From the NCBI GenBank assembly GCA_029204225.1, contig CM055095.1, forward strand, positions 71,589,617 to 71,653,616: a stretch of DNA of 64,000 nucleotides, written 5' to 3'. Numbering within the stretch: the first letter of the stretch is position 1; each line of letters opens with the position of its first letter. Positions 13,493 through 26,300 of this stretch are shown here, piece by piece. The notes beneath the pieces were generated by a model, which saw only the letters and a list, made by a program, of their open reading frames with translations, did no database searches and was not told where the DNA came from. The translations under genes were made by a program, and so were the position numbers. This DNA is from Diphasiastrum complanatum (lineage: Eukaryota; Streptophyta; Lycopodiopsida; Lycopodiales; Lycopodiaceae).

Positions 13493-14198
13493 TTCAATTT
13501 TTGAGCAAAATAAACAAGTTCACTTTGCGAGTTTTGCGAGGAATGCGAAGATTGAATCTTTTGACCTATAGGATCCACCAACACCAAAACATAAATGTTG
13601 CGACTACAGTAACCCGAAATGACTAAAAGCATTTTGCGAAGAGTGCGACATTGTGGGTATTTTCGGTTTCTGAAAAATGCGCCATGTCCTGAAATGTGTA
13701 TTTTTTCGGATAAAGCCAAAATATTTTAAATGTACTTGCCATTTTTTGCAAGCTTACCATTTTTCTTTGCGAAGAATTTGACACATGTGTCGATATGCGC
13801 TATTTTTCACAAGGCTGTTGTTTACGCGTGCGAGAAATGCGACACCACCGAAACTAGTGGCTACTGCTTTTCGTGCATTTCTGCCATTTTAATTTTCCAA
13901 GAAATACGACACTTTCCGAAATGTGCTATTCGTACACTTCTGACACTTTGTCTTTGCGAAGAAGCCGACAAATGCATGGGAGTTACCAAATACGACTGTT
14001 TCTCTAGAAAGTGTATATGGTGATACTGGTCGCCGATACTTCTAAATGTCCATTGACAACCAGCTTTTAATCCAAGAACAATAAATGAGTTAAAAACATC
14101 TAAAATCACAATATAAAGTAGTCTCTTTGGGGAACGACATTCTTTTATACTACATATCCTTACAATTAAGATAAGTATAACACAACATATGCTTATTT
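13493..14198 (+). repeat. Gypsy LTR between pol (left) and gag (right)
   Basis: This non-coding block lies between the pol stop and a tRNA-Asp-type primer-binding site (14200-14216, TGGCACCATTGTTGGGG). Its right end aligns with the LTR end of gypsy fossil I. It holds about six degenerate copies of a GCGAAGAATGCGACA-like motif (near 13535, 13634, 13766, 13828, 13899, 13954), perhaps enhancer-like repeats of the U3 part. The left edge is not precise. Confidence 0.65.
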
Positions 14199-14199
14199 T

Positions 14200-17040
14200 T
14201 GGCACCATTGTTGGGGATTGCTAATCTGTTAGATTTAGATGTTTGTCAGTTAAAGATGACTGTCAACTGCAAGAAGCAGTTCAAGCAGTTCTAGAACTGA
14301 TCGTTTGGAAAGATACAAAAGCCTTCGTGAGAATTTTTTCAAAAGACTTCAACAATCCTTTCTGCGCGGCTCACCTCCTTTTACCACTTATCAGGAAGCC
14401 AAAGTTTATTTCAATAACTTACTTGATAAACCCGAAACAGAACCTGAACCCGAACTTCTTGAGACTGTTGGTAATCTAGATCTTGATCCAGATCCAAATC
14501 CAAATTCAGATCCTGATCCTAAATCAAATCTTGATCCAGATCCAAATCCAAATCCTGATCCTGATCTCAATCCTGAACCGGAAATGGACCCTCAAACACG
14601 ATTTAGTTCCAATTCAAAAATCAAGTATGATTACTTCAAGGAAACTTCTTTAGATGATGTTGATAGTTATATCTCCCAATTTGAATCCATTGTTGTTTCC
14701 AATAATGAGAGAATGAATGTAGACAAATAATGCATATTCCCTGGTCTGCTACATAAACAAGCCCGAATTTGGTATAGTCAAATAGATTGTGCAGCCGTTA
14801 ACACTTGGGACCTGCTGAGAGAAGCCTTTCTCACCTAGTTCCATGAGATTGGTTACTCTACCCGAGTGCTTGCACGACTGAACTCTGTTCAAAAGAAAGA
14901 GAAGGAGTCACTGAGAAGGTACACCCGAAAGGTAAAAAACTTAATTGGAAAATTGGTGGGTGTTTATCCTGTTGCAATGCAGATAGAATGGTACCTTGCA
15001 AGGCTGCGAAGTAAGATTGATAGGTACTACCAACAAGGACCCATGAATACCATGGATGAAGTTATTGCAACAGCGGAGAATCACAAAACGTCCAAGATTG
15101 CTCAGAAGCGACGTTCCAACAAGAAGACAAAGAAGAAGTCATCAACTTTATCTGCTGATTCAAGCTCGGAAGAAGACTCATTCGATAGTTTGGAGTCATC
15201 AAGTTCCAGCGTTGATTCCGACATAGAGAGTTCAAATTCTTCCGAAGATGATAAGAATCACCGGAAGGAGAAAAAGACTAAAAAGAAGTCCAAGCCTTCC
15301 GAAAAACCATCTCCAAAGACCGACAAGGTTTGGAAGAATAATATTTCAGATCTATCAAAGCAAATGCAAGATTTAAAAGTACAGATATCCGAAGTATTGG
15401 ATAAGTGGCAGAAATCACCTTCTTCTGATCTGAATATCTGGTGTACCAGATGTGGAGGTCCAGGTCACTCTAACCATGAATGTAAAGTCAAACAAGTTTC
15501 ATATGTTGAGAGTGTAGATGGAGATGTTTTGTATGTCTATGAAACAGGTCAGAAGGAGCATTGCCATTATGTTCAAGGATCATCTGCACCAGCGTTGCAA
15601 CCCAAACCAAAATGGGGGGACCAAAGCACTTCATACCTGCTCAAACAATGAGTTCAAATCAGAAGACTGTTTATGCACCAGTCAATTTACCGCTGAAGAA
15701 GTTGGTGGGCAACTGTTATAATTGTGATGCGCAAGGTCATTATTCACCCGATTGCCTGGAGCCTCGCTGACTAATCGGCTATGTCCCGTTATGTTCAAAT
15801 TGCTCAGGAGAAGGACATCTAGCTACAGAATGCCCAAAGCCTCAAAAGCCGAAGGTGTTGTACGAATATGTCCAGTCTCCAGGTGCAAAACCAGAGATAA
15901 AGAAGAAGCAGGAAGATGCAGTCGTACAGAGAATTGAATGCTCCGACGAAGGCACTCTGTTGATCGCTAATACCAATTGGCCAAGTGATTTGGAAGATGT
16001 TTGTAAAGTTTCCACTCAAAGAACTTCAAAATCACCCAAACCAACGAAAGAGAGTTAGCTAAGACTCGGAAGAATAAGCGGAAGCATCCGACAAAGAAGT
16101 TGAAGAACAAGTCTATTACCCAAAAAGACTTGAAGGACGACTTTGATTATGACAGAAACACTGCCAAGCTGTTTAAGAAGGATGTTGTTGAGGAAGCGAA
16201 AACTCTAATCGAAGAAGAACTTAAATCCAACCCGCTTCAAAAGAAGGTCACTTTTAAAAAGGAGGAGGAAGTTCCACTAAGTTCAAAACTATCTAATGAT
16301 GTCGTAGACTTCAGGCTACAGACAAAGAAGCAATATGACATTGTTTCAGATATTGGCTCCTTGAGGCCGAATATCACATTAAAGCAGCTGCTATTTGACA
16401 ACATACATTATAGGAAGCACCAAAGAGTCTATCACAGACGAGGAAGAAGAAGGTTTCTCTACCTGAGATATCCCTTCTTGCAATTGACCTTGGAGACCTG
16501 GGAGCGCCAGAGATTGACGTCTCTATCTCAGGGTGTTTAATAGAAAAAGTACCAATTGACTCCGGGTCAAGCATCAATATTATGACGGAAGATACGGCGC
16601 ATGCACTTGGACTTACTGATATCAAGCCTCCTCAAAAAAAGATTAAACTGGCCGACTCGACAAGGTGGAAGCCTGTAGGCGAGCTGAAAGAAGTCACGGT
16701 GTATATCCAAGATATACCATTTATCATGAATTTTATTGTAATCTGACTAGTCGGAATGGGAAACTACTCCATCCTTATCAGAAGACCCTGGCTATATCAA
16801 GCAAATGCTAGTGTTCATTGGAAGAAAAAGGAGTTGCGGTTTTGAACTAGAGGACATGATGAACAAGGAAAGCTGCACGAGCAACGTGAGCAATATGATT
16901 GGGAAACTGCTCAATCAGATTACATTGTCAAGCTTTATGTCCGAGCAATCGTCTTACGCACTTCATATCTTTTCAGAAGAAGAAGACGTTTCCAAAAGAA
17001 GAGTTGAAGTGGCACATACTTATTGGCTCATTTCTAAAAC
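14200..17040 (+). mobile_element. Ty3/gypsy fossil III: PBS, gag and protease
   Basis: The primer-binding site is 14200-14216. Gag starts at about 14305 (MERYKSLRENFFKRL) and contains a low-complexity run of Asp-Pro-Asn repeats at about 14480-14590. A gag core and an acidic Ser/Lys-rich stretch (about 15120-15330) follow. CCHC-type knuckles lie at about 15440-15480 (CTRCGGPGHSNHEC), about 15715 and about 15797. A retropepsin-like protease with PIDSGSSINIM lies at about 16545-16580. The RPWLY block follows at about 16785, after which similarity fades by 17040. The RPWLY block is the same region with which fossil II begins, so the two fragments are in permuted order. Broken in several places. 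Confidence 0.85.
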
Positions 17041-17755
17041 CTAAGAGTCTAAATTAACTTGCTTTTATTTATTTTGCAAGTCACTTGACTTTACAATGCT
17101 TGCTTTTACAATTCCTACTTGAGTCGTGCCACATAAATTCCTATTGTGCTTCGAGACACACTTAATCAAAATTAGCTACTTATTACTTTATAACGCTTCA
17201 AGGCGTATTAAGCTATTGGCGCTTTGTATTTAGCTATTTACAAGTGCACCGTTATGCGATGTCTGACTTTTATATAATTACTTAACTTACAAAATTGAGG
17301 TTGTGTGAGCCCTCGATAGTTAACTACATGCTCTGTGCATTGGGCATTGCATGGCACTGGAAATTTCTTCTCACTTTTACTTGTATATTTACAATATATC
17401 TCATTATTTGCATACTTATCCATAGATATCGTCACTGCTTCTGAGGTTGGTTCATATCCAAGGAAGGGAACATGTGAGATCCCACATTCTCTATAGATTG
17501 TATTTTAGCACTTACTAGGTTCTCATTTGCTAGAGAGAAAATAAGACAATATGATAAAAAAAATAGATCAACTCCAGAACTTGTCTACTACATGATATTT
17601 ATATGAATGACTGCCGCATATTGTGGTATTTCTTCTTCTCAGAGTTGAAAATTGGATAGACCCCAAATGGTGCGTTAATAGATGTAGCCAATAGAGAAAG
17701 TGATATGCCAAGAGAAAAGTTGTGTTAAAAAAATTTTGACCTCCTAGTTTGACAC

Positions 17756-17757
<2 letters not shown>
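17041..17757. other. Non-coding stretch, nothing recognised
   Basis: I see no open frame or element ends here. The sequence lies between gypsy III and a GA microsatellite and may be decayed element sequence or the distal 3' flank of MORC. Confidence 0.4.

Positions 17758-17817
<60 letters not shown>
17758..17817. repeat. (GA)n microsatellite
   Basis: About 30 uninterrupted GA units. Confidence 0.97.
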
Positions 17818-17819
<2 letters not shown>

Positions 17820-18068
17820 TGCTACAAAAAATAATCGAGTTCAATTTTGAGAGGATTGTGACACAATTTTCGTAGATTTTCTTTTCCGCCAAAGAGTAGT
17901 TTCTCTTTTACACCCGAACGCCATGGGTTATGCTCATAAAGCCCATAGGCTTTTTGTGTCAAGCGTATTCTGCCCCCAATTCCCATAACCTTGAGGATTG
18001 GTTTTACATATCCAGAAGTGAAAAATGGCCAGCCAACCCTATCACCTTTGTGGCTGAACAAAAATTTA

Positions 18069-18230
18069 CGCATAATTATGTACTATGGAAGGGGCCAAGC
18101 ACAGGCCATTCTGCTTGGTAAGGATTTCCAAAAAAAATTAGGCAAGGCCTGAAGGGCCGAGCCTAAATTTTTTTGGAAAGCCGAACTGGGAAGAATGGCC
18201 TGTGCCCAACGCCTTCCATTGTGTAATGGA
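18069..18230. repeat. Long imperfect hairpin (foldback MITE or hairpin-RNA candidate)
   Basis: The arm at about 18084-18142 is an inverted copy of about 18161-18216. The perfectly paired cores are GCACAGGCCATTCT (left) with AGAATGGCCTGTGC (right), GGAAGG with CCTTCC at the outer edge, and TTTCCAAAAAAA/TTAGGC at the inner edge. The loop is only about 18 bases (18143-18160). Pairing continues weakly outward to about 18069 and 18230. It is non-coding and lies about 1.8 kb beyond the MORC stop codon. No clear target duplication was found. Confidence 0.75.
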
Positions 18231-19994
18231 TACTTTAACGTTTTCCACATGTACATTATGAAGCATAATGAACACTTTGACTTGTTTCGACCACACAAAA
18301 ACTGCCACATGGCAGCCTGACACTTGATGCCTGACGCGGAGGCTGGAACGCGCATCACAAAATCTCTGAAAAAAACAGATGCATATGCTGCTTTTTAATA
18401 TGTTCAAAAACCTGGCAGAATAGTCACAAAGTATCCACTACGGGGTTAAGAAGTCCTGCTGGAGTTGACTTCATGGGTTTTGGGACCCCTGCCCTCTGGC
18501 CTTGGGAAGCGGTCCTCAAATCCAATAAGTTCTTCAAGCAGGTCTTTAATCCTGCACGAAATCATTCACCAAAAAGTAATCCTCCCTGAAAGGATTCATG
18601 AACATGGGGAGTGCACTTTTGCTCTCGTCCATGTACTGTTACAGATTTAATACTAGTCTAGCCAAATTCAATTAACTTCCATTTTGTCAAAAAATACAGG
18701 GTAAAACCCTGCCCATGGGGGTGCTCATTCATGTAATTTTACAGATACAGTACTTGTTAAGTCAGATTGAATGAAGTTCCCATTTTGTGGAAAAGTATAG
18801 TGTAAAGTTCTCAGGCGGGGGGGGGGGGGGGGGAACTCTACAGCCATGAAGGCCCCTGTCCATTGCCAGGGGCTTCACCCAGTGCAAAACAGCAAGGGTT
18901 TTGATTTTCTTGCTCAGGACAATATGAGTGTAATGGCCTGCCCGGGCTTGCTCCAGCCATTATGCCCCATAATGCTCTGGATTTTTTAATGAGCACAAAA
19001 ATTTAAGGGCCTCACGTTGCACAAATTGATCATTTACACTCACCGTATGCAACTGTGGGGTTGTCTTAAGAAACTATTTTCAATTGCAATAGCACCATTG
19101 AGAACGGAGGGTTACAGAGAAACCTATCCCCTAGCTTAGAGAATGAGCCCTGTGACTGCACACAATTCACAAGTCGCCCTCTGAAGCAACACATCCTCTG
19201 ACATCTATCCAAAAGCATAGCAAAAAACTTGAAAGATTGATACAAAAGTCCAGACATAAATGTCACGAACTTATTGTACTTTTGAGATTAAACATAGCAT
19301 AGCTGATATAGCTTTTTCCTTTTTCAAACGAAAGTTCATGTATAAAGGGATGATGTACAAGTACATTGAGGTCAAAGCCGCACGAGACTTCTTTGCTTCT
19401 CCAGACTCCTAGCAACCACTGAAACATGGTTATTTCTAGATTTATGAATGGAAGCACCTAAAATGGTCCACTTTAAAATGGGACCAGAAACCCTTGAATT
19501 TGAGAGATCAATGGAAAAAGCTCCATTCTAGTCTTGAAAATGTTGCAACGCTGAACTATCAGTATTGATTCGATTTTTAAGAAAAAAATCAGTCGCACAG
19601 TATATACAGCTCAGACAAAATCAGCCGATACATGGGCCTCCAAAAAGAGGTTGATTGTCCTCCAATTTTGGATAATTCTTGCAGCAACAATATTTGAACT
19701 TAAGTTTTCATCTGGATTCTGGTAGCTGTTGGTGATACACAAGGTAACAGTTCCAGAGAAAAAGAGAATTTTTGACAAAATTTCCTTGCAATAATAAGCC
19801 TCCACAATGGATGCTTTTACAAGGTCTCTGCACATGTCGAACGAGTCATTGTTAGCATACAGGATAGTGATCAACCACTACGATTGAAATCCATAACTTG
19901 ATCTCAGCAAAGCATAAATGTGCAACAGATGAATGCTTTGAAGCACAACTTTGAAAATGGATATCAATCTTCAAGAAGTTTGAATTGTAGAGAA
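18231..19994. other. 3' flank of the MORC gene
   Basis: This includes the MORC 3' untranslated region on the minus strand, directly below 19995. I found no convincing AATAAA on the minus strand close to the stop, so the polyadenylation site is unknown. A run of 17 G (18817-18833) and a small palindrome (CATTATGCCCCATAATG, near 18957) are present. No second gene is supported. Confidence 0.5.
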
Positions 19995-20183
19995 CTAAAG
20001 CTTTAACTGACATTCTTCAAGCTTAAAAGATCTTTTACCTAACTTGAGATGATGGCACTCAGCAGTGTTAGTTCTTCCAGTACTAGCTTGATTTATCTGC
20101 ATCTCTCTTTGATCCTCCATCTCTTTAAGCAGCTTAATGTACTTGGTTTTAGATTCTAGTAACTCTCTTTCAAGTCTATCCAC
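19995..20183 (-). CDS. MORC: MORC last exon, coiled coil and stop
   Basis: It encodes 62 residues, [20 protein letters not shown] to EECQLKL, then TAG at 19997-19995. Acceptor GTGTAG. A GTAAAA within the exon (near 20029) could act as an alternative donor, but I saw no downstream exon to support it. Confidence 0.9.
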   Translation of the reverse strand: MDRLERELLESKTKYIKLLKEMEDQREMQINQASTGRTNTAECHHLKLGKRSFKLEECQLKL

Positions 20184-23100
20184 CTACACAAGCACAAATA
20201 GATTTCGTAAAACTTTTGTGAGTAGACACAAGCATGTTAGTAACCTAACTTCGAAAAAAGACATTGTCCATATGATTTCCAAGCTTGTACACCCAAATAC
20301 AAGAAACCAAGTTGGCCCAAGGGAGTTTACCATATGCTCCCATTCCCTCTCCCTCCTTTGATATTCTTCACACCTGAAAAGCCATAAACCACAGACTCGT
20401 CAAAAAACTTTGAAGGTACATACAGCAAAAAAAACTCTGATTATTCTCAAAAATTGAATCGTTTACAAAACATCTGCAAGCAAAATTAATAATTTAATAA
20501 TCTGTACTTGAAAAGTTTCTGAAACTGTTCAGGAGAGGTGAGTCAAAAGTATGACGTTGATATTCACTTAGATTAGCCATTGCTAAAGAATGACGCTAGA
20601 GAATCACTCAAAGTGCTCAACATTTTTGTGGTCCATTTTAATAAGGTAAGAATCCAATCAGGGCATCAGGTGAACATTGCTCATGATGGTATCTTGCTAC
20701 TGATGGTGGAATAAGACAAGATTGCACCTGCGTTGCAACTCCTTATTCTCCTCTACAATATCTGACACATGAACACCATTTGTGGTTGTTCTGCAGCACA
20801 CTGCAGTAGCTTCCTGAAATTGGCTTTCACAAAGTCGGCTTGTGTTGATTTGAAGATCCTCATCACTTGAGGCCTACAAAACCAAGATAAGCGATTAACA
20901 AATGTGTACATGAAGAAAGGTTCCTTAAGTATCATGCATAAACGATTTCATACTGCTGGTCAGATCGGTGTATTAATTGCAAATTTATCACTGTATGCTA
21001 ATGTGAAATCATCTCCAGAACTTTTCAATACAAATCAAACTGGAGAGCCAAATTTAGTACAAAATTAAAAGTAAAACATTAAGGAAAGCAGATCTATTCT
21101 CGTTCATGCACTTGCTGGAGATATCAAATTATTACAACCAAATGAAAGAGCTGGCTAAGCAGGAACCTGAACAAATGTAACAAATAGTAGACTCAAGAAG
21201 CACTACATACTACTGACAGCATTGAACAGAGAACTTCCAAAACGATCATTCAATATTTAGTAATATGTGCATTGATCTTGATTTGGTTATTGTGGTGATG
21301 CAATATCAACGTGCTATCTAATAGCATTTCCTAAGTGGTCACTAAGAACAAATAGAGATATGATCCAAAATACATCAAAAATCTGTCCATTCACTTTGAA
21401 GAACAGACAACATTCAATGACCAAGTTTGAAATCTACCTGAATCTTCATACAATGTTCATCTCTAAGTCTGTCTATGCCATCTCGCTGCTTTTTTATACT
21501 CTGTTCCTGCTTTTTTATACTCTGTTCCGGAGGAGAATAGAAACATGTTTGTTTACGCTTCAATGAATCTCCCTCAGAACCCACAATATCAGTTTCGAAT
21601 CCATTCCTTGGTGCTTGAGTATGCCCTGGCTCAATGGTGTCCCTTAACCTGCTGGCTTGAGCCCCGATTACCGTATTGGAAATTGAACCTGAACAGTCAT
21701 TCCTTGATTGACTCCTACTGGCTCCTGAGTCAATAAGAGCCGAAGGTTAGAACAGGCCATTGAGAGATTGTTAACTACATCATGACAAATTTTTCTAATT
21801 CTTTCTTAGAAGCACAATTGTTTCTTGTTGGATTTAGAATCTCAATAAAGGTTCCAGATTTAGGTGGGCTTGAAGGAGCTGAAGAAAAAGCAAAGTCATA
21901 GTCACTAGAAGATTTAAATCAATTTAGTGAATTAGAAAGTCTTTGAAAACAGCAGTATTTTCCAAAAACAAAGCTGCTAGATAGTATTTGGAAAAAATCA
22001 TATTTTTCAAGATTTTAGTAAAGTATGTTAAAACTTGAATGTTACTGATAACACTAAGAGATATGGAGATGGAGGATAGCAATAAGCATGTAAATATTTT
22101 AACCTTGAAGATTCGAATCAATCTTCCAACCTGTAAGTACACAGATTTTCAGTAACCCTCTTCACTGTGCTATCCACTTACATTTGCAAAAATTTCATTC
22201 GTCAATTCCAAGAGGTTCAAAATTCAACTCACTATTCGTTGTGACTAAGAAGCAAGTGCAGTTCCAGAGATACAGAGTACATACCATCAACATTTTCTGT
22301 GATCCTGTTCTGGCAATCCATCAAGGATTTGACACCATTAGTCCCGTAGGACAGCTCAGTTCCTTTCAAAGCAACAGCAGTTCTGGGATATTGCGTGATG
22401 CATGGCTTTATGTCGCAAGTGGTATCCAACGGAAGCAATGGAAATGAAGCTCTATAAGCAGCCTGTAAGATTTCATGAGTCATAGCACCACCTTCCATCG
22501 ATGATGTAAAAGAAGGATGTCCTTGCACTGAAGGGACACCTTGGGTAGAACATTGGAACTGATTACTGCTGCTGCTCATATTGGAAGGATTAGGCATAAC
22601 TTCCATCATTGCCCCAGTTGTTGGTACCATTCCAGAATAATGAGCAGCACTATGAAAATTTTGAGGAATAGTTGCAAGAGGTTGTACATTAGCTATGGCT
22701 ACTGAAGAACTTGCAATAACAGCACCTTCATCATTTTTTTGCTGGCTACGAGGCTTACTGCGTTGATAACCGATCAACTCACAATGCAAATTCCTGCAAA
22801 TGCCAATGCATAATGTAAGCCATAAAGCTTTGTATTGAATCCCCATTATCCTATTTTCAAACCTTTAACAATGTAAAGGATTTAGTGACGAGAAAATTAT
22901 TTTAAAGCAGCAAGGCTAGTCAAATACATGAGATTTGTGTATTGTTATCTAAGGCAACATTGATTACTGTTTGACGCCTCTAAGAAAATCATTTTAGAAT
23001 AGCCTCATTATTACATGTAACCAAACTACCACGGCACTTGGAACTTTGCATGTAACATTAAGTAAAAGCTATTATTTATGCGGAAAAAATCTCATGTATT

Positions 23101-23279
23101 TCACTAGCTGACTTAGTTCACTAGTCAATCATATTCACCACAAATTGCTAATAAGCAATCATCCCCACTCATTACAAAGGTGAGTTAGAGTAACTAACTT
23201 ACCTTTGGAAATTGGGTACCCAAAAGACATTAATTAAAATCTCTCTTAGGGTAACTAACCTTTTGGCACCAAAAAATAG

Positions 23280-23356
<77 letters not shown>

Positions 23357-26300
23357 AAGATGGATCTGTGTAGTAAAGGGGCTTCACTCCAAGCTGCCCA
23401 TCCCAAACCCTATGTATATAGGATCTGTATATAGACTGACAAATAAAGTGATGTGTGCCCTCCAGAAGTGATGATAAAGGAATACCACTGACAATCCCCA
23501 ATATGAACCTTAGAAGCACGTTCCGACCCTTTTGGGTCGGAACGTTCCATTCCGTCCGTTCCGTACGTTCCAAAACGTACTGGGTCGGAACGAGTTAATG
23601 TAATTTAAAAAAATTTGATATATGGGTGGTTTTTTTTTCCTTTGTAAAAAAAACGTATTTTTTTTTTTGAGGGTCCCGTTCCGGAACGGGCAACTAAGGT
23701 ATGAACAAAAGAGAATAATATGTCTAGATGTCTTTGTAGCCCCTTTCTAGAACGTGACATGAGTATAACATCATTAGCATAGAGCATAATCGAAATCAGA
23801 AGGTCACATAGAGTACATCCCTCACCTCCATCATGAATAATCATCCGCTCCAACTCGTCAAATCAAAGTCCAAACAGGGTAGGGGATAGTGAGCATCCAT
23901 GCTTCACTCCAATAGTGTTATAAACATGATGTGGTATGCCCTCCTCAGATCGAGAAAAACCTATCACTCTCTTTTTATAGACCCAAATTGCCAAGAGTGT
24001 GTCTAAATGAAAGCAAAGCTCTTGTAATCTCTGGATAAGTAAGTGTCTTGGAACAAAGTCAAAGGCCTTACGGAAATCCACAAAACAGCAGCATCCCCGC
24101 TCACATCTGGACCTAGCCTCCTCAATAATAGATCTCAAAGTGAATATATGATCCGAGGTGGAGTAATGAGATCAAAAACCTGCTTGGCCCAAAGCATGTA
24201 AGCGTCTGATCTTGGCTTCACTGCTGAATACCGTCTGAAGGATTGAGCCATATACTCTTGCCATAATATGGCCAATCGTTTCTTTGGTCCCAAGTTCGAG
24301 CCAACCAAGAAGCATAATATGGCCAATGATAATAGTACAATAGTTTTCTGGCCTCATAGGATCACCCCCCTTCAGAATGGGATGTATGACGTTGGTGCAC
24401 CAAGAAGTAGGGAAGTTCTAAATGATAGCTTCATTAAAAAGGTCAGAAAGGATGGGGAGCATGGATAAGAAGTCAGTTTCCAGGTCTTCTTTATCATGGG
24501 CACGTCGATTATTGAGGTGTTTAATGGATCCAGATATCATGTTAGGGGTGAAAAGATTGAAGAATGAAGGATAGGGTGAGATGATGATGGGAGAGGTGGT
24601 GTCAATAGTATAAAGAGTCTTTGCGTATTCTATCCAGGTATATAAGCAGTCAAAGTGGTAGAAGGAGCATGAGGGATGAGTTCATGCCAAAAGGCCCTTG
24701 AGGAAGAACTAAAGAGAAGGTTGATAAGCCATCTGCCTCATACCAGGTTCGACTAGGACGATTGGAGGTTTTTGTGTAAGGCATTGATGAGGAAGGCAGA
24801 TTATCTTGGAGCACGAGTGAGGGATGGATGGGAAGTACAGATGACAGTGGGCTTTGTTCCCAAATGGAAAGAGAGAAATGAATGATTGGAAAGAGTAGGA
24901 CATGTGACGGTGAAGGAGGTGATATGAGGAAGAAGTGAAGGTGATCCCATGAGGTAATCTACCACACTATGGCCACCAATGTGAGGGACAAGTGAAATCA
25001 CTCGAAGAAGGCCACCTGGAAATGCCATTGAAAATGGCAATCTCATGGGCTCTCCTAGCTGTGAAAAACCCTGTTCAATCCCCTGATACGTAGAGGGTCT
25101 TGGTCTACAACATGGAATGGTGTCTAACATGATCCAATCTAGCCCCTACCAATAGAATATGTCCTCTGTCAGAAAACCTAATAATATCATCAGACAAATC
25201 CATATATGGAGAACCACCCCTATCTGAGAAAGAAGATGTGTCTGGTGGAAAATAGCATACTGCAATATATATGTCTCAACAAAATACATGCTTTCTCTTG
25301 GCTCTAGCCTCCTCAATGATAGATCTTAGGGTAAAAATATGATCCGATGTTGTATATCCTCGTCTAAAACTGGCCTGGCCAATGGCATAAAGTGCTCTAG
25401 TATCGATCTCTGCGCTGATCTCTGACTGAAGAATAGATCCATAAACTTTGGCAAAGAGGTGGCCAATCATGATGGTACGATGGTTGTCGACTTTCATATG
25501 ATCACTGCCTTTATGGATAGGATGAATAAGGTTTGTGGACCACGAGGAGGGAAAACCAGATGTGATAGCGCTGTTAAATAAGAGGAAAGGCGAGAGGATG
25601 TTAGCAGCATACTTCAAAAGTTCAGCCTCTAATTCATCAATGTCTTTAGCAGCATGGGAGTGTAATTGTTTGATGGCCTCTTCTACCATGTATGGGGAGA
25701 ATATATTAAAAATGTTTGTGGATAAGGGCTTGGGAAGTGGAGGCACATCAAAGACAGTGTACAAGGATGTGGCATAAGTTACCCAAGTGCTAAGATTTGT
25801 CATCCGGGGTTGAGGTGCTCGAGGGAGAAATTTCTTCCAAAAGATGAACTAAAGAGAAGATTTATCATCTTCTTGCCTTGGCGAATCTCATATGCAACTC
25901 TCTTCTTTCGAGTGGTTCTACGGAATACACGAGATAAGTCCTTTACTAGATGTGGGAGGTGGCAGCGTGCGTAGATCAAATTCTAGTGAAGGAGGATGCA
26001 TTCGTGGTTCTACCATGGGTTATGTGTTCGATGATGTCGTGGATGTTTGGATCATGGAAAAGCAAGGGACGCAGTGGTATGGATGGTCTTGACAAGAAAA
26101 AAGTACGGAAAGTGAGTCAAAATTTCCGATAGGGCTTCCTTGTACAAAGCAGTGAGTTGGGGGTGGGGGGTATAGCAATATACAGTCTTCACAATGGGGG
26201 TTAATGGACGGGTGTGTGGGGTGCGAAGAAGGCCAATAGAGAGCGAGAGGTATGAATGGTCAGAGAGGGTAGTGCGGTGAACCAAAAAGGATGCAATGAA

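Noticed and set aside
23199-23573. 124-codon minus-strand frame with Cys-Val and Arg-Glu repeats
   Set aside because: A chance fusion of element E7, a LINE C-terminal fragment and the (TC)n(CA)n array.
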